18,384 nucleotides of DNA from an uncultured Clostridia bacterium. Lineage in GTDB: Bacteria > Bacillota > Clostridia > Oscillospirales > CAG-382. Positions within the stretch are counted from its first letter, which is position 1; each line of letters starts with the position of its first letter. Positions 1 through 6,845 of the stretch are shown in pieces. Position numbers and translations under genes: made by a program. The stretch lies in the NCBI GenBank assembly GCA_947305675.1, contig CAMZED010000018.1, forward strand, positions 1 through 18,384, in the 5' to 3' direction. The notes under the pieces are model-generated. The model saw only the letters and a list, made by a program, of their open reading frames with translations. It was not told the DNA's origin and made no database searches.

Positions 1-1692
1 TGTCTTCACCCTGTCAAGATATTCGTGCGTGTCGAATTCGTCCGATTCAAGTTCGACGACGGCGACGGCGATATTCGAGCAGTGGTCCGACACTCTTTCG
101 CAGTTAGTAAGCAGGTCGTTGAATACAAATCCCTGGTCTATGGTACAAACGCCTTGCTGAAGTCTTTCGACGTGGTGCGATTTGAACTCGTCGCACAGTT
201 CGTCGATCAGTTCCTCCAAAGGCTCGACTTTTGCAGCGTTCACCGTATCCGAGTTGACAAAAACGTCCGTGGTGATCTTCACTATCTCCGAAACCGCCGC
301 GGTCATCACTTTAAGCTCTTTTACCGCTTCTTCCGATAGCTTTATTCCCTTGTCGTGCAGTTCTTTTGCGCTTTCGGCGATGTTCATCGCGTGGTCAGAA
401 AGCCTTTCAAAATCCGAAAGCGTGTGCAGAAAGATCGAAACGTCCTGATTTTGCTTGTCGGTCAGTTCGCGTCCGGTGAGTTTTACAAGATAAGTTCCGA
501 GAGCGTCTTCGTATTTATCGCCCGATTCTTCCAGCCTCGATACCTCGTTCATACCGTCGTCGCTGTAAACGTCAAGCAGCCCGAACGCTTTTTCAAGCGC
601 GGCTCTCGAACTTGCCGCCATCTCGTTTATCGCCTCGCGGCTTTGCTCCACCGCAAGCGCGGGGTGGCTAATGAACCGTTCTTCAAGAACCGGCATATCG
701 CTTATTCCGGGAACGGGTTTTTCTTTTACAACCGCGGTGACGAGAGCCTCGATCATTTCGGTAAAGGGCGCCGCCGCCAATACGATCGCGAGCCGCAAAA
801 AACTGTTTACCGCCGCTATCGAGAAGGGGTTGGTGGTTATCTGAAGGAATTCAAAATCGAAAATCGCGTTAAGTATATAAAATACCGAGGCGCACGCCAT
901 AACGCTTAAAGTTGAGGCTACGGGATAGATCAGCGCTGCGCGCTTGCCCTGAACGTTGGCGCCGACCGCCGAAAGCAAAACCGGTGCCGCGGCGCCGACA
1001 GCCACGCCCATAAGCAAAGGCAGAGCCGCGCTTACGCTCATTGTTCCGGTCACCGAAAGAGCCTGGATGATACCTACCGCGGCGGATGCCGATTGCAGGA
1101 TCGCGGTCATTACGAACCCGACAAGCACGCCGACGGCGGGATTCGAAAGCGAGGAGATCAGCGTGGCGAATACGTCGCCTTCGCTGAGCGAGCTGACCGC
1201 CCCGCTCATGGTGCTCATACCGAACATAAGAACCGCAAAGCCCATAAGTATCGCGCCTATATGACCGCTCTTCTGCTTTTTGACGAACATATAAAGAATT
1301 ATACCGACGACCGCCACAATACCGGTCAGAGTCGACGTCGAAAGCAGACCTTTAAGGCTTTCGCCGCCGTCGATATAGCTAAGACATATTACCCAGCCGG
1401 TTATGCTTGTCCCGAGTATCGAGCCGAGTATTACGCTTACCGCCTGGCGGAGTTTCATCATTCCCGAGTTCACGAACCCGACCACCATTACCGAAGTGGC
1501 GCAGGACGACTGGATCACCGAAGTGACTCCGGTGCCGAGCAGTATCCCCTTTAATGTGGTGTTCGACAGACGGTAAAGAATAAGTTCAAGCCTGTCACCG
1601 GCGACGCTTTTCAGTCCGTCGCCCATCAGCTTCATGCCGAAAAGAAACAGCGCTATCCCGCTCAAAAGCAATATGATTTCCGAAATCTGCAT
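1..1692 (-). CDS. Na+/phosphate symporter (NptA/PNaS family) with C-terminal PhoU-like domain, partial
   Basis: This is an inner-membrane sodium-driven phosphate importer. The frame is open from an ATG at 1690-1692 to the window edge (564 codons), so the stop lies outside, probably close by because the PhoU-like tail is nearly complete. The N-terminal half is hydrophobic and holds the two inverted-repeat signatures of the family: QSSCATS near residue 60 and QSASAAVG near residue 200. From about residue 325 the sequence becomes charged and helical, like the PhoU/DUF47 four-helix domain, with LSDHAMNIAES and ERVSDHCSNIAV as its two repeats. A GAGGA ribosome site precedes the chosen ATG; an in-frame ATG four codons upstream lacks one. 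The gene is divergent from a PhoB/PhoR-type pair, which fits phosphate-responsive control. The family call is firm; sodium coupling is inferred from the family. Confidence 0.93.
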   Translation of the reverse strand, partial: MQISEIILLLSGIALFLFGMKLMGDGLKSVAGDRLELILYRLSNTTLKGILLGTGVTSVIQSSCATSVMVVGFVNSGMMKLRQAVSVILGSILGTSITGWVICLSYIDGGESLKGLLSTSTLTGIVAVVGIILYMFVKKQKSGHIGAILMGFAVLMFGMSTMSGAVSSLSEGDVFATLISSLSNPAVGVLVGFVMTAILQSASAAVGIIQALSVTGTMSVSAALPLLMGVAVGAAAPVLLSAVGANVQGKRAALIYPVASTLSVMACASVFYILNAIFDFEFLQITTNPFSIAAVNSFLRLAIVLAAAPFTEMIEALVTAVVKEKPVPGISDMPVLEERFISHPALAVEQSREAINEMAASSRAALEKAFGLLDVYSDDGMNEVSRLEESGDKYEDALGTYLVKLTGRELTDKQNQDVSIFLHTLSDFERLSDHAMNIAESAKELHDKGIKLSEEAVKELKVMTAAVSEIVKITTDVFVNSDTVNAAKVEPLEELIDELCDEFKSHHVERLQQGVCTIDQGFVFNDLLTNCERVSDHCSNIAVAVVELESDEFDTHEYLDRVKT

Positions 1693-1743
1693 ATAATTCC
1701 TCATTCTTTTGTTTTTTACAACTGCTATTATGCGCCGCTAAAG

Positions 1744-1783
1744 TTAAAAAAGCGACCCGAAAATAGTTAAATCTATATTAAAT
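1744..1783. promoter_or_regulatory. Candidate Pho-box-like direct repeats
   Basis: TTAAAT occurs at 1767-1772 and 1778-1783, exactly 11 bp apart, with a related TTAAAA at 1744-1749, 23 bp further left (about two turns). Known PhoP/PhoB boxes in Gram-positives are TTAACA-like hexamers with 11-bp spacing. The site lies between the divergent symporter and response-regulator genes. A candidate leftward -10 (CATAAT, 1732-1727) has no good -35, as expected for an activator-dependent promoter. The hexamers are A-rich, so chance is possible. Confidence 0.4.
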
Positions 1784-1807
1784 GCGGCGAAAATCGACGT
1801 TTTTTAC

Positions 1808-1835
1808 TTGAAAAAAGCGATAAATGTGTTATACT
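1808..1835 (+). promoter_or_regulatory. Sigma-A-type promoter of the PhoB/PhoR pair
   Basis: TTGAAA (1808-1813) and TATACT (1830-1835) are separated by 16 bp. The inferred start site near 1842 gives a leader of about 25 nt before the response-regulator ATG at 1866. Confidence 0.65.
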
Positions 1836-1865
1836 GCAAGCAGAGAAACGTTTTGAGGTTGTCTT

Positions 1866-2534
1866 ATGATATATTTGCTCGAAGACGATGAAAGCATCAG
1901 AAAACTCGTTGTTTACGCCCTTGAAAACCGCGGCTTGCCCGCGGTCGGGTTCGAACGCCCTTCGGACTTTTGGGAATCGATAAAGACCCGCGTCCCCGAT
2001 CTTGTCCTGCTCGATATAATGCTTCCCGAGGAAGACGGTATATCGATCCTTAAAAAGATCCGCCGCGATCCTTCGGTCTCCAAACTCCCCGTTATTATGC
2101 TCACCGCCAAAAACAGTGAATACGACAGAGTAGAAGGGCTCGACGCCGGCGCCGACGATTATATTTCAAAGCCGTTCGGAATGATGGAACTTATCGCCAG
2201 GGTTCGCGCAGTCCTGCGCCGTGCGGACGACGGCTCCGCAGGGAAAGAATTCCGCCGCGGCGAACTTTTTATAAGCCCCGAAAGGCACGAGGTCAGAGTC
2301 GGAGATAACGAAGTGGCTCTTACATATAAAGAATTCGCACTGCTGTGCCTGCTTGCCGAAAATATCGGCAACGTTATGACAAGGCAGATAATAATGGACC
2401 GCATTTGGGGAATGGACGCCGAATGCGAAAACCGCACGCTCGACGTTCACATACGCACGCTGCGCGCAAAACTCGGCTCCGCCGGAGAATGTATCGAAAC
2501 CGTACGCGGAGTCGGCTACAGAATGAGGCGCTGA
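1866..2534 (+). CDS. OmpR/PhoB-family response regulator
   Basis: This is a cytoplasmic DNA-binding response regulator of 222 residues, the usual full length for the family. The receiver domain spans about 1-118, with the acidic pair E6-D7-D8, phospho-acceptor D50 in LVLLDIMLP, switch T80 in IMLTAK and K102 in SKPF. A winged-helix output domain spans about 128-222 and ends in RTLDVHIRTLRAKL and TVRGVGYRM, typical of PhoB/OmpR. A GAGG ribosome site at 1855-1858 supports the ATG at 1866. The stop is one base before the kinase ATG, so the two are co-transcribed and probably translationally coupled. The divergent phosphate symporter with its PhoU-like tail suggests phosphate sensing (PhoB/PhoP-like). 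That is context inference; the domain itself does not fix the signal. Confidence 0.95.
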   Translation: MIYLLEDDESIRKLVVYALENRGLPAVGFERPSDFWESIKTRVPDLVLLDIMLPEEDGISILKKIRRDPSVSKLPVIMLTAKNSEYDRVEGLDAGADDYISKPFGMMELIARVRAVLRRADDGSAGKEFRRGELFISPERHEVRVGDNEVALTYKEFALLCLLAENIGNVMTRQIIMDRIWGMDAECENRTLDVHIRTLRAKLGSAGECIETVRGVGYRMRR

Positions 2535-2535
2535 T

Positions 2536-4182
2536 ATGACCGGAAAGATTTTCAAAAACGCGTTTATAATCGGGGCGGCCGTGCTGTTGCTCTGCGCACT
2601 GCTTTTTTTTGGAGTGCAATACGCCGGTGCAAAAGAAAACGCTTATTCCGGATTGCGACGGGAAGCGGTTTTCGCTTCAAACGGGGTAATGCTCAACGGC
2701 AGCGAATACCTGGAATCACTTTCGGGATTGCAGCAGGATTACCGCATAACCTGGATCGCGCCGGACGGCGAGGTTCTGTTCGACAGCGTTTACGGTGAGG
2801 AAGTCACCAACCAAAAAGATTTTCCGGAGGTCGCCGAGGCGTTTGAAGAAGGAGAGGGGCAGGTGATCCGTAAATCCGGCGACGGCGGCGATCAGACAAT
2901 GTATTACGCTCTGCTTTGCGACGACGGCACGGTTTTGCGGCTATCACGTCCGCTCAGCGCCGTGCGCTACGCGATCATAGCCGTCAGCCCGCTTGTCTGG
3001 ATATTCATTCTCGTCCTTATTATATCCGGAGTGCTCGCGTTCCGGTCGGCAAAACAGCTTATAAAGCCGATCAACTCGCTTCAACTTGACGATCCCGACG
3101 CAAACGCGACTTACCCGGAACTCGCTCCGCTTGTCGAACGTATAAGGGACCAGAAACTGACGATACAGGAACAGATGGATGAACTCAATCGCAAACAACG
3201 CGAGTTTGCGGCGCTTACCGAGAATATGAGCGAAGGATTCGTCCTGACTGACCGCTCGGGCGTTGTGCTTTCTTCAAACAGCGGCGCCGAACGGATGATC
3301 CCCGGATGCGAGATCGGAGCGGATCTTGTTTCCGGCGGCGAAACGGCGGTGTCCGAACCCGTAAAAGCCGCGTTGGAAGGCAAGCGGACCGACCGTGTTT
3401 TCACTTCCGGCGATCAGAGCCGCCAACTTATCGTAAATCCCGTTATCTCCCGTGGAAAAGTATCCGGCGCGGTGATCCTGGTTATGGACGTGACCGAACG
3501 CGAACAACGCGAAAGATTGCGCCGCGAGTTTTCGGCAAACGTCTCCCACGAGCTTAAAACCCCGCTCACCTCTATTTCGGGCTTTGCCGAACTGATGATG
3601 CAGGAGCTTGTCACCCCGGATAAAGTAAAGGAGTTCTCGGGCGATATCTACCGCGAATCTCAGCGACTTATCGCTTTGGTCAGCGATATAATAAAACTTT
3701 CCAAGCTCGATGAGCAGGACGATATGCCCGCCTTTGAAAGCGTGGATCTTTTCAAAGTCGCTTCCGGCGCGGTCGAAAGCCTTCTGCCATTCGCCGAGAG
3801 CAAAAACGTAAGTATAACCGTCAAGGGCGAAAGCTGCCGCGTGAAAGGCGTGGCGCAGTTCATCGACGAGATCGTTTTCAACCTTTGCGACAACGCGGTG
3901 AAATACAACCGCGAAGGCGGAAGCGTCGAAGTCGAGGTCTCGCCGACCGAAGGCGGCACTGTGCTGAAAGTGAGCGATACCGGGATCGGCATCCCATATG
4001 AACACCAAAGTCGCGTGTTCGAACGCTTTTACCGCGTGAACAAAAGCCATTCGAAAGAAGTCGCCGGCACGGGTTTGGGGCTTTCAATCGTAAAGCACGC
4101 CGCCCAGTTCCACAAAGCCGACATCTCGCTTACGAGCGAACCCGGAAAGGGCACGGTCATTTCGCTCGTGTTCCCCCGATAA
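2536..4182 (+). CDS. PhoR-like membrane sensor histidine kinase
   Basis: This sensor kinase of 548 residues is the partner of the preceding regulator. Transmembrane helix 1 is at about 9-30, an extracytoplasmic sensor region covers about 31-144, and helix 2 is at about 146-169. A PAS-like domain (about 223-320) ends in VILVMDVTERE. The HisKA domain carries the phospho-acceptor His338 in NVSHELKTPLTSI. The HATPase domain has an N box (DEIVFNLCDNAVKYN, 444-458), G1 (DTGIGIP, 481-487), an F box (VFERFYRV) and G2 (GTGLGLSIVKH, 511-521). Layout and motifs are those of PhoR/PhoP-partner kinases. The start has GAGG at 2525-2528 inside the upstream gene. The stop is odd: its TAA sits within a sequence that reads, one frame over, as the start of an ABC ATPase remnant, so the last residues may be altered by a deletion. 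Confidence 0.93.
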   Translation: MTGKIFKNAFIIGAAVLLLCALLFFGVQYAGAKENAYSGLRREAVFASNGVMLNGSEYLESLSGLQQDYRITWIAPDGEVLFDSVYGEEVTNQKDFPEVAEAFEEGEGQVIRKSGDGGDQTMYYALLCDDGTVLRLSRPLSAVRYAIIAVSPLVWIFILVLIISGVLAFRSAKQLIKPINSLQLDDPDANATYPELAPLVERIRDQKLTIQEQMDELNRKQREFAALTENMSEGFVLTDRSGVVLSSNSGAERMIPGCEIGADLVSGGETAVSEPVKAALEGKRTDRVFTSGDQSRQLIVNPVISRGKVSGAVILVMDVTEREQRERLRREFSANVSHELKTPLTSISGFAELMMQELVTPDKVKEFSGDIYRESQRLIALVSDIIKLSKLDEQDDMPAFESVDLFKVASGAVESLLPFAESKNVSITVKGESCRVKGVAQFIDEIVFNLCDNAVKYNREGGSVEVEVSPTEGGTVLKVSDTGIGIPYEHQSRVFERFYRVNKSHSKEVAGTGLGLSIVKHAAQFHKADISLTSEPGKGTVISLVFPR

Positions 4183-4364
4183 TCGTCGCCGACGAACCCA
4201 CCGGAGATCTCGACGGCGAAAACACCGGTTTGGTGCTTCGGCTTTTGCGCGCCTATGCCGAAAAAGGTTCGTCGGTGCTTGTCGTCACCCACGACAGGGA
4301 AGTCGGACACTTTTCCGATAAGGTCTACCGGATGGATTCCGGCAGGCTTGAAGAAATTCAATAA
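4170..4364 (+). pseudogene. 3' remnant of an ABC transporter ATPase gene (LolD/MacB-like)
   Basis: Read in the frame that starts codons at 4179, the DNA encodes IIVADEPTGDLDGENTG, then LLRAYAEKGSSVLVVTHD, then FSDKVYRMDSGRLEEIQ and a TAA at 4362-4364. These are Walker B, the D loop, the H loop and the C-terminal end of a LolD/MacB-type ATPase. Walker A, the Q loop and the LSGGQ signature are missing, and there is no start codon or ribosome site. The homology begins at about 4176, overlapping the kinase stop by a few bases, so a deletion seems to have joined the kinase 3' end to the tail of a former downstream ATPase gene. The matching stretch of the intact ATPase at 13426 (CDEPTGALDSETG ... 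VVVTHN) is similar but diverged, so this is not a recent copy of it. An assembly join is the other explanation. Confidence 0.85.
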
Positions 4365-4370
4365 AAAAGG

Positions 4371-4422
4371 ACCCGTTTTCGGCGGGCGTCCCGACGGGAC
4401 GTTCTGCAAAAAACGGGTTTTT
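4371..4422. terminator. Bidirectional rho-independent terminator between convergent genes
   Basis: The outer stem ACCCGTTTT (4371-4379) pairs with AAAACGGGT (4410-4418), and the inner stem CGTCCC (4387-4392) pairs with GGGACG (4396-4401). T runs lie on both sides: TTTTT at 4418-4422 on the plus strand, and the complement of the AAAAAA before 4369 on the minus strand. It separates the kinase/ATPase remnant from the leftward Rrf2-family gene. Confidence 0.8.
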
Positions 4423-4820
4423 CAATTCAAAAGGTCGCTCAGCTTTTTGGAATAGAAAAAGTTGCGGGTAACTTCGTTGAATTCCGTCCACAGCGGTAAA
4501 GTTTTGCAAAAAGCCGATCGCGGGCATTCGTCCGAAGCGGTTTCAAGGCAGGCTACCGCGGCGAACCGTCCCTCGGAGGCTTCCAATATCTCGCCGACGG
4601 TGTAATCGCCCGGGTCGCGGCAAAGCTCGTAGCCGCCGCCCTTTCCGCTCGAACCTTTTAAAAGCCCGGCTTTTACCAGGTCTTTAACGATGGATTCAAG
4701 ATATTTTTTGGATATCTGCTGGCGTTCTGCAATGTCCTTGAGCGGAGTATGCCCGTTTTTGCCCTGCTCTGCAATGTCGATCATTACCCGCAAAGCGTAT
4801 CTCCCTCTTGTAGAAAACAT
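4422..4820 (-). CDS. Rrf2/IscR-family transcriptional regulator
   Basis: This 132-residue regulator is the usual size for Rrf2 proteins. The N-terminal winged helix reads MFSTRGRYALRVMIDIAEQ, then ISKKYLESIVKDLVKAGLL, then the GKGGGYEL wing. Three cysteines, C91, C99 and C105 (CLETASDECPRSAFC), lie where IscR-like proteins bind a Fe-S cluster. The first spacing is 7 residues rather than the 5 of E. coli IscR. The start at 4820 has GGAGG at 4833-4829. The gene is divergent from iscS-iscU-cysK, with an operator-like palindrome on the shared control region. It therefore probably represses that operon according to Fe-S or cysteine status. A CymR-like cysteine-sensing role is possible, but the cysteine triad favours an IscR-like sensor. 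Confidence 0.92.
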   Translation of the reverse strand: MFSTRGRYALRVMIDIAEQGKNGHTPLKDIAERQQISKKYLESIVKDLVKAGLLKGSSGKGGGYELCRDPGDYTVGEILEASEGRFAAVACLETASDECPRSAFCKTLPLWTEFNEVTRNFFYSKKLSDLLN

Positions 4821-4846
4821 AATCGCCGCCTCCGTTTCATATTTTT

Positions 4847-4876
4847 ATTATAACACATTTATCCGATACAAATCAA
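4847..4876 (-). promoter_or_regulatory. Promoter of the Rrf2-family gene
   Basis: On the minus strand, TTGATT (4876-4871) and a perfect TATAAT (4852-4847) are separated by 18 bp. They lie just upstream of the GGAGG ribosome site at 4833-4829. Confidence 0.6.
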
Positions 4877-4902
4877 GAGAAATCACAAACAATCGTCCGA
4901 AA

Positions 4903-4921
4903 ACCTATTGACAAGGTAGGT
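4903..4921. promoter_or_regulatory. Palindromic operator overlapping the isc -35 box
   Basis: ACCTA at 4903-4907 and TAGGT at 4917-4921 form an inverted repeat with a 9-bp centre that contains the whole TTGACA -35 of the rightward promoter. Rrf2-family regulators bind palindromes of this size and often block RNA polymerase at -35. The divergent regulator gene is the obvious candidate to bind here; that assignment is inference. Confidence 0.55.
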
Positions 4922-4936
4922 AAAAGGCTGTATAAT
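4908..4936 (+). promoter_or_regulatory. Consensus promoter of the isc-cysK operon
   Basis: TTGACA (4908-4913), a 17-bp spacer and TATAAT (4931-4936) match the sigma-A consensus perfectly. Such a strong promoter generally needs a repressor, which fits the overlapping palindrome. The inferred start near 4943 gives a leader of about 309 nt before iscS. Confidence 0.85.
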
Positions 4937-4942
4937 AAACTT

Positions 4943-5251
4943 AAAGCAAAAAACGGCTACTCGCCGTTTCAGCCTGAAGACTTTGTCTTCAGGCTGAGCA
5001 GAGTGCAGAGAAGCGAGATATTTTTTTCGAAAAGCGAGCGTCGGCGTACAAGTGTACGACAGTCGAGCTTTTCGGAAAAGCACTGTTTTTAAATGGTTTA
5101 CGCGGCTTTGGTGAAAGCAGCATAACCCCTTTGCGTTTTTTCTTGCTCGGGCAATTTACGTCATTTGTGCCTTATCGGTGCGTAAATAGCCGCTTTGTCT
5201 GCGCTCTGAATCGGCGTGCGACGCCGTTTATACTAAAGAAAGGGAAGTATT
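4943..5251 (+). other. Long hairpin-rich 5' leader of iscS
   Basis: This stretch has no supportable gene but dense inverted repeats. (1) AAACGGC 4951-4957 pairs with GCCGTTT 4963-4969. (2) A perfect 12-bp stem, CAGCCTGAAGAC 4970-4981, pairs with 4985-4996 across a TTT loop. (3) CGAAAAGC 5028-5035 pairs with GCTTTTCG 5067-5074, with an inner GTAC/GTAC stem around AAGT. (4) GGC-A-ATTTACG 5150-5160 pairs with CGTAAAT-A-GCC 5181-5190. (5) CGGCGT 5212-5217 pairs with ACGCCG 5221-5226. Seven-T and five-T runs follow elements 2 and 3. A weak second -10 (TATACT 5229-5234) lies near the gene. I see no T-box core and no known riboswitch. It could be a regulatory leader or inserted REP-like palindromes. 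Confidence 0.6.
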
Positions 5252-6439
5252 ATGAGGATATATGCCGACAACGCGGCGACGACAAAGATGAGCAAAATCG
5301 CCGTAAACGCTATGATGCCGTATATAGAAGAATTTTTCGGCAATCCGTCAAGCCTTTATTCCGAGGGCCAGAAGGCAAAAGAAGCGATCGAATCGTCGCG
5401 CGGGATCGTCGCGCGGTGTATCAACGCCTCCGCGCGCGAAATTTACTTTACTTCGGGCGGATCTGAATCAGACAACCAGGCGATAATCACCGCCGCCGAG
5501 CTTGGAAAAAAGGCGGGCAAACGCCATATAGTTTCCGATGCAATAGAGCATCACGCCGTGCTGAATACGCTTAAAAAACTCGAACGCGAAGGCTTTGAGG
5601 TAACTATCGTCCCGGTGAACGAAAAAGGGCTGGTCGACCCGGCGGATATCGCTTCGGCGATCCGCGAAGATACCTGCCTCGTCACGGTGATGTATGCAAA
5701 TAATGAGATCGGAACGATACAGCCGATAAAAGAGATCGGCGCTATCTGCAAATCGAAGCAGCTGCTTTTTCATACCGACGCGGTCCAGGCCGTAGGGCAT
5801 ATCCCCGTCGACGTGCAAAACGATAATATCGATATGCTTTCGGCTTCGGCACACAAATTCCGCGGGCCGAAAGGGGTCGGGTTCCTGTTTGTCCGCCGCG
5901 GAATAAGAATAACCAACATAATCGAAGGCGGCGCACAGGAGCGCGGCAAACGCGCCGGTACCGAAAACGTTGCGGGAATTGTCGCCATGGCGGCGGCGCT
6001 CGACGAATCTGTTGCAAATATGGAAAAAGATGCCGCAAGGCTTAAATCGGTACGCGACAGGCTTATCGAAGGACTTAGCGAAATCCCGCATTCGGCGCTT
6101 AACGGCGATTTGGAAAAACGTCTGCCCTCCAACGTGAATTTCTGTTTCGAGGGCATCGAGGGCGAATCGCTGCTGCTTTTGCTCGACGACAAGGGGATCA
6201 GCGCTTCTTCGGGCTCGGCTTGCACTTCCGGCTCGCTCGATCCGAGCCATGTTTTACTTGCCATCGGCAGAGTACACGACGTAGCTCACGGCTCGCTGCG
6301 TATTACGCCGGGATCCGACGTGACCGATGAAGAAGTCGATTATATCATCAGATCAGTCAAAGAAACAGTCGCATATCTGCGAAGTTTTTCGCCGGTATGG
6401 CGAGATCTTTGTTCCGGTAAATCAAAGTTCATTCTTTAG
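5252..6439 (+). CDS. iscS: Cysteine desulfurase (NifS/IscS family)
   Basis: This PLP enzyme converts cysteine to alanine and passes the sulfur, as a persulfide, to the Fe-S scaffold. At 395 residues it is full length. Key sites are His100 in EHHAV, the PLP lysine K202 in SASAHKFRGPKG, the RAGTEN motif at 234-239, and the active-site cysteine C324 in SSGSACTSGSLDPSHVL on the long mobile loop typical of group I IscS/NifS. The C-terminal stretch GSLRITPGSDVT deviates slightly from the common GSLRITLGRFT. GGGAAG precedes the ATG. It is the first gene of an operon with iscU 11 bp downstream, divergent from the Rrf2 regulator. A nifS name would be equally acceptable. Confidence 0.96.
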   Translation: MRIYADNAATTKMSKIAVNAMMPYIEEFFGNPSSLYSEGQKAKEAIESSRGIVARCINASAREIYFTSGGSESDNQAIITAAELGKKAGKRHIVSDAIEHHAVLNTLKKLEREGFEVTIVPVNEKGLVDPADIASAIREDTCLVTVMYANNEIGTIQPIKEIGAICKSKQLLFHTDAVQAVGHIPVDVQNDNIDMLSASAHKFRGPKGVGFLFVRRGIRITNIIEGGAQERGKRAGTENVAGIVAMAAALDESVANMEKDAARLKSVRDRLIEGLSEIPHSALNGDLEKRLPSNVNFCFEGIEGESLLLLLDDKGISASSGSACTSGSLDPSHVLLAIGRVHDVAHGSLRITPGSDVTDEEVDYIIRSVKETVAYLRSFSPVWRDLCSGKSKFIL

Positions 6440-6450
6440 GAGGCAGCACA

Positions 6451-6825
6451 ATGGCACTGTACAGCGAAAAAGTCATGGATCATTTCCGCAACCCGCGCAA
6501 TGTCGGCGTGATCGAGGATGCCGACGGGGTCGGCGAAGTCGGCAACGCAAAATGCGGCGATATAATGAAAGTTTACCTTAAAATCGATTCCGGCGTGATA
6601 ACCGACGTCAAGTTCGAAACTTTCGGATGCGGCAGCGCGATCGCTTCAAGCTCGATGGCGACCGAACTAATAAAAGGCAAACCCGTCAGCGAGGCGGCTG
6701 AACTCACCAACAAAGCGGTGGCGGAAGCGCTCGACGGATTGCCCGATTATAAAATGCACTGTTCGGTCCTGGCGGAAGAGGCGATCAAAAAGGCGCTCGA
6801 AGATTACTATTCAAAAAACCCTTAA
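6451..6825 (+). CDS. iscU: Fe-S cluster assembly scaffold IscU
   Basis: This 124-residue scaffold protein is where Fe-S clusters are assembled with sulfur from IscS. The three ligand cysteines are present: C35 in GNAKCGD (with D37), C60 in ETFGCGSAIASSSM, and C104 in KMHCSVLAEEAI. The family usually has GNPxCGD, so the proline is replaced by alanine here. An AGGAGG ribosome site at 6438-6443 overlaps the iscS stop, 7 bp before the ATG, so translation is coupled. No hscA, hscB or fdx is nearby, as is common in Clostridia with this short isc cluster. Confidence 0.96.
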   Translation: MALYSEKVMDHFRNPRNVGVIEDADGVGEVGNAKCGDIMKVYLKIDSGVITDVKFETFGCGSAIASSSMATELIKGKPVSEAAELTNKAVAEALDGLPDYKMHCSVLAEEAIKKALEDYYSKNP

Positions 6826-6845
6826 AACAGGAAGGAGTTTACGCT

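Noticed and set aside
1..909. Plus-strand open frames opposite the phosphate symporter
   Set aside because: The minus strand is one continuous frame with clear PhoU-like and transporter motifs; the plus-strand products match nothing.
4255..4455. A 66-codon frame over the ATPase remnant and terminator
   Set aside because: It reads the remnant in the wrong frame and runs through the terminator hairpin into the end of the convergent Rrf2 gene.
4943..5251. T-box or SAM riboswitch in the isc leader
   Set aside because: No T-box antiterminator core and no SAM-riboswitch core could be read in the stretch.
5131..5466. An open frame overlapping the leader and the start of iscS
   Set aside because: It overlaps iscS in another frame, has no Shine-Dalgarno sequence, and its arginine-rich product looks like out-of-frame GC-rich coding DNA.
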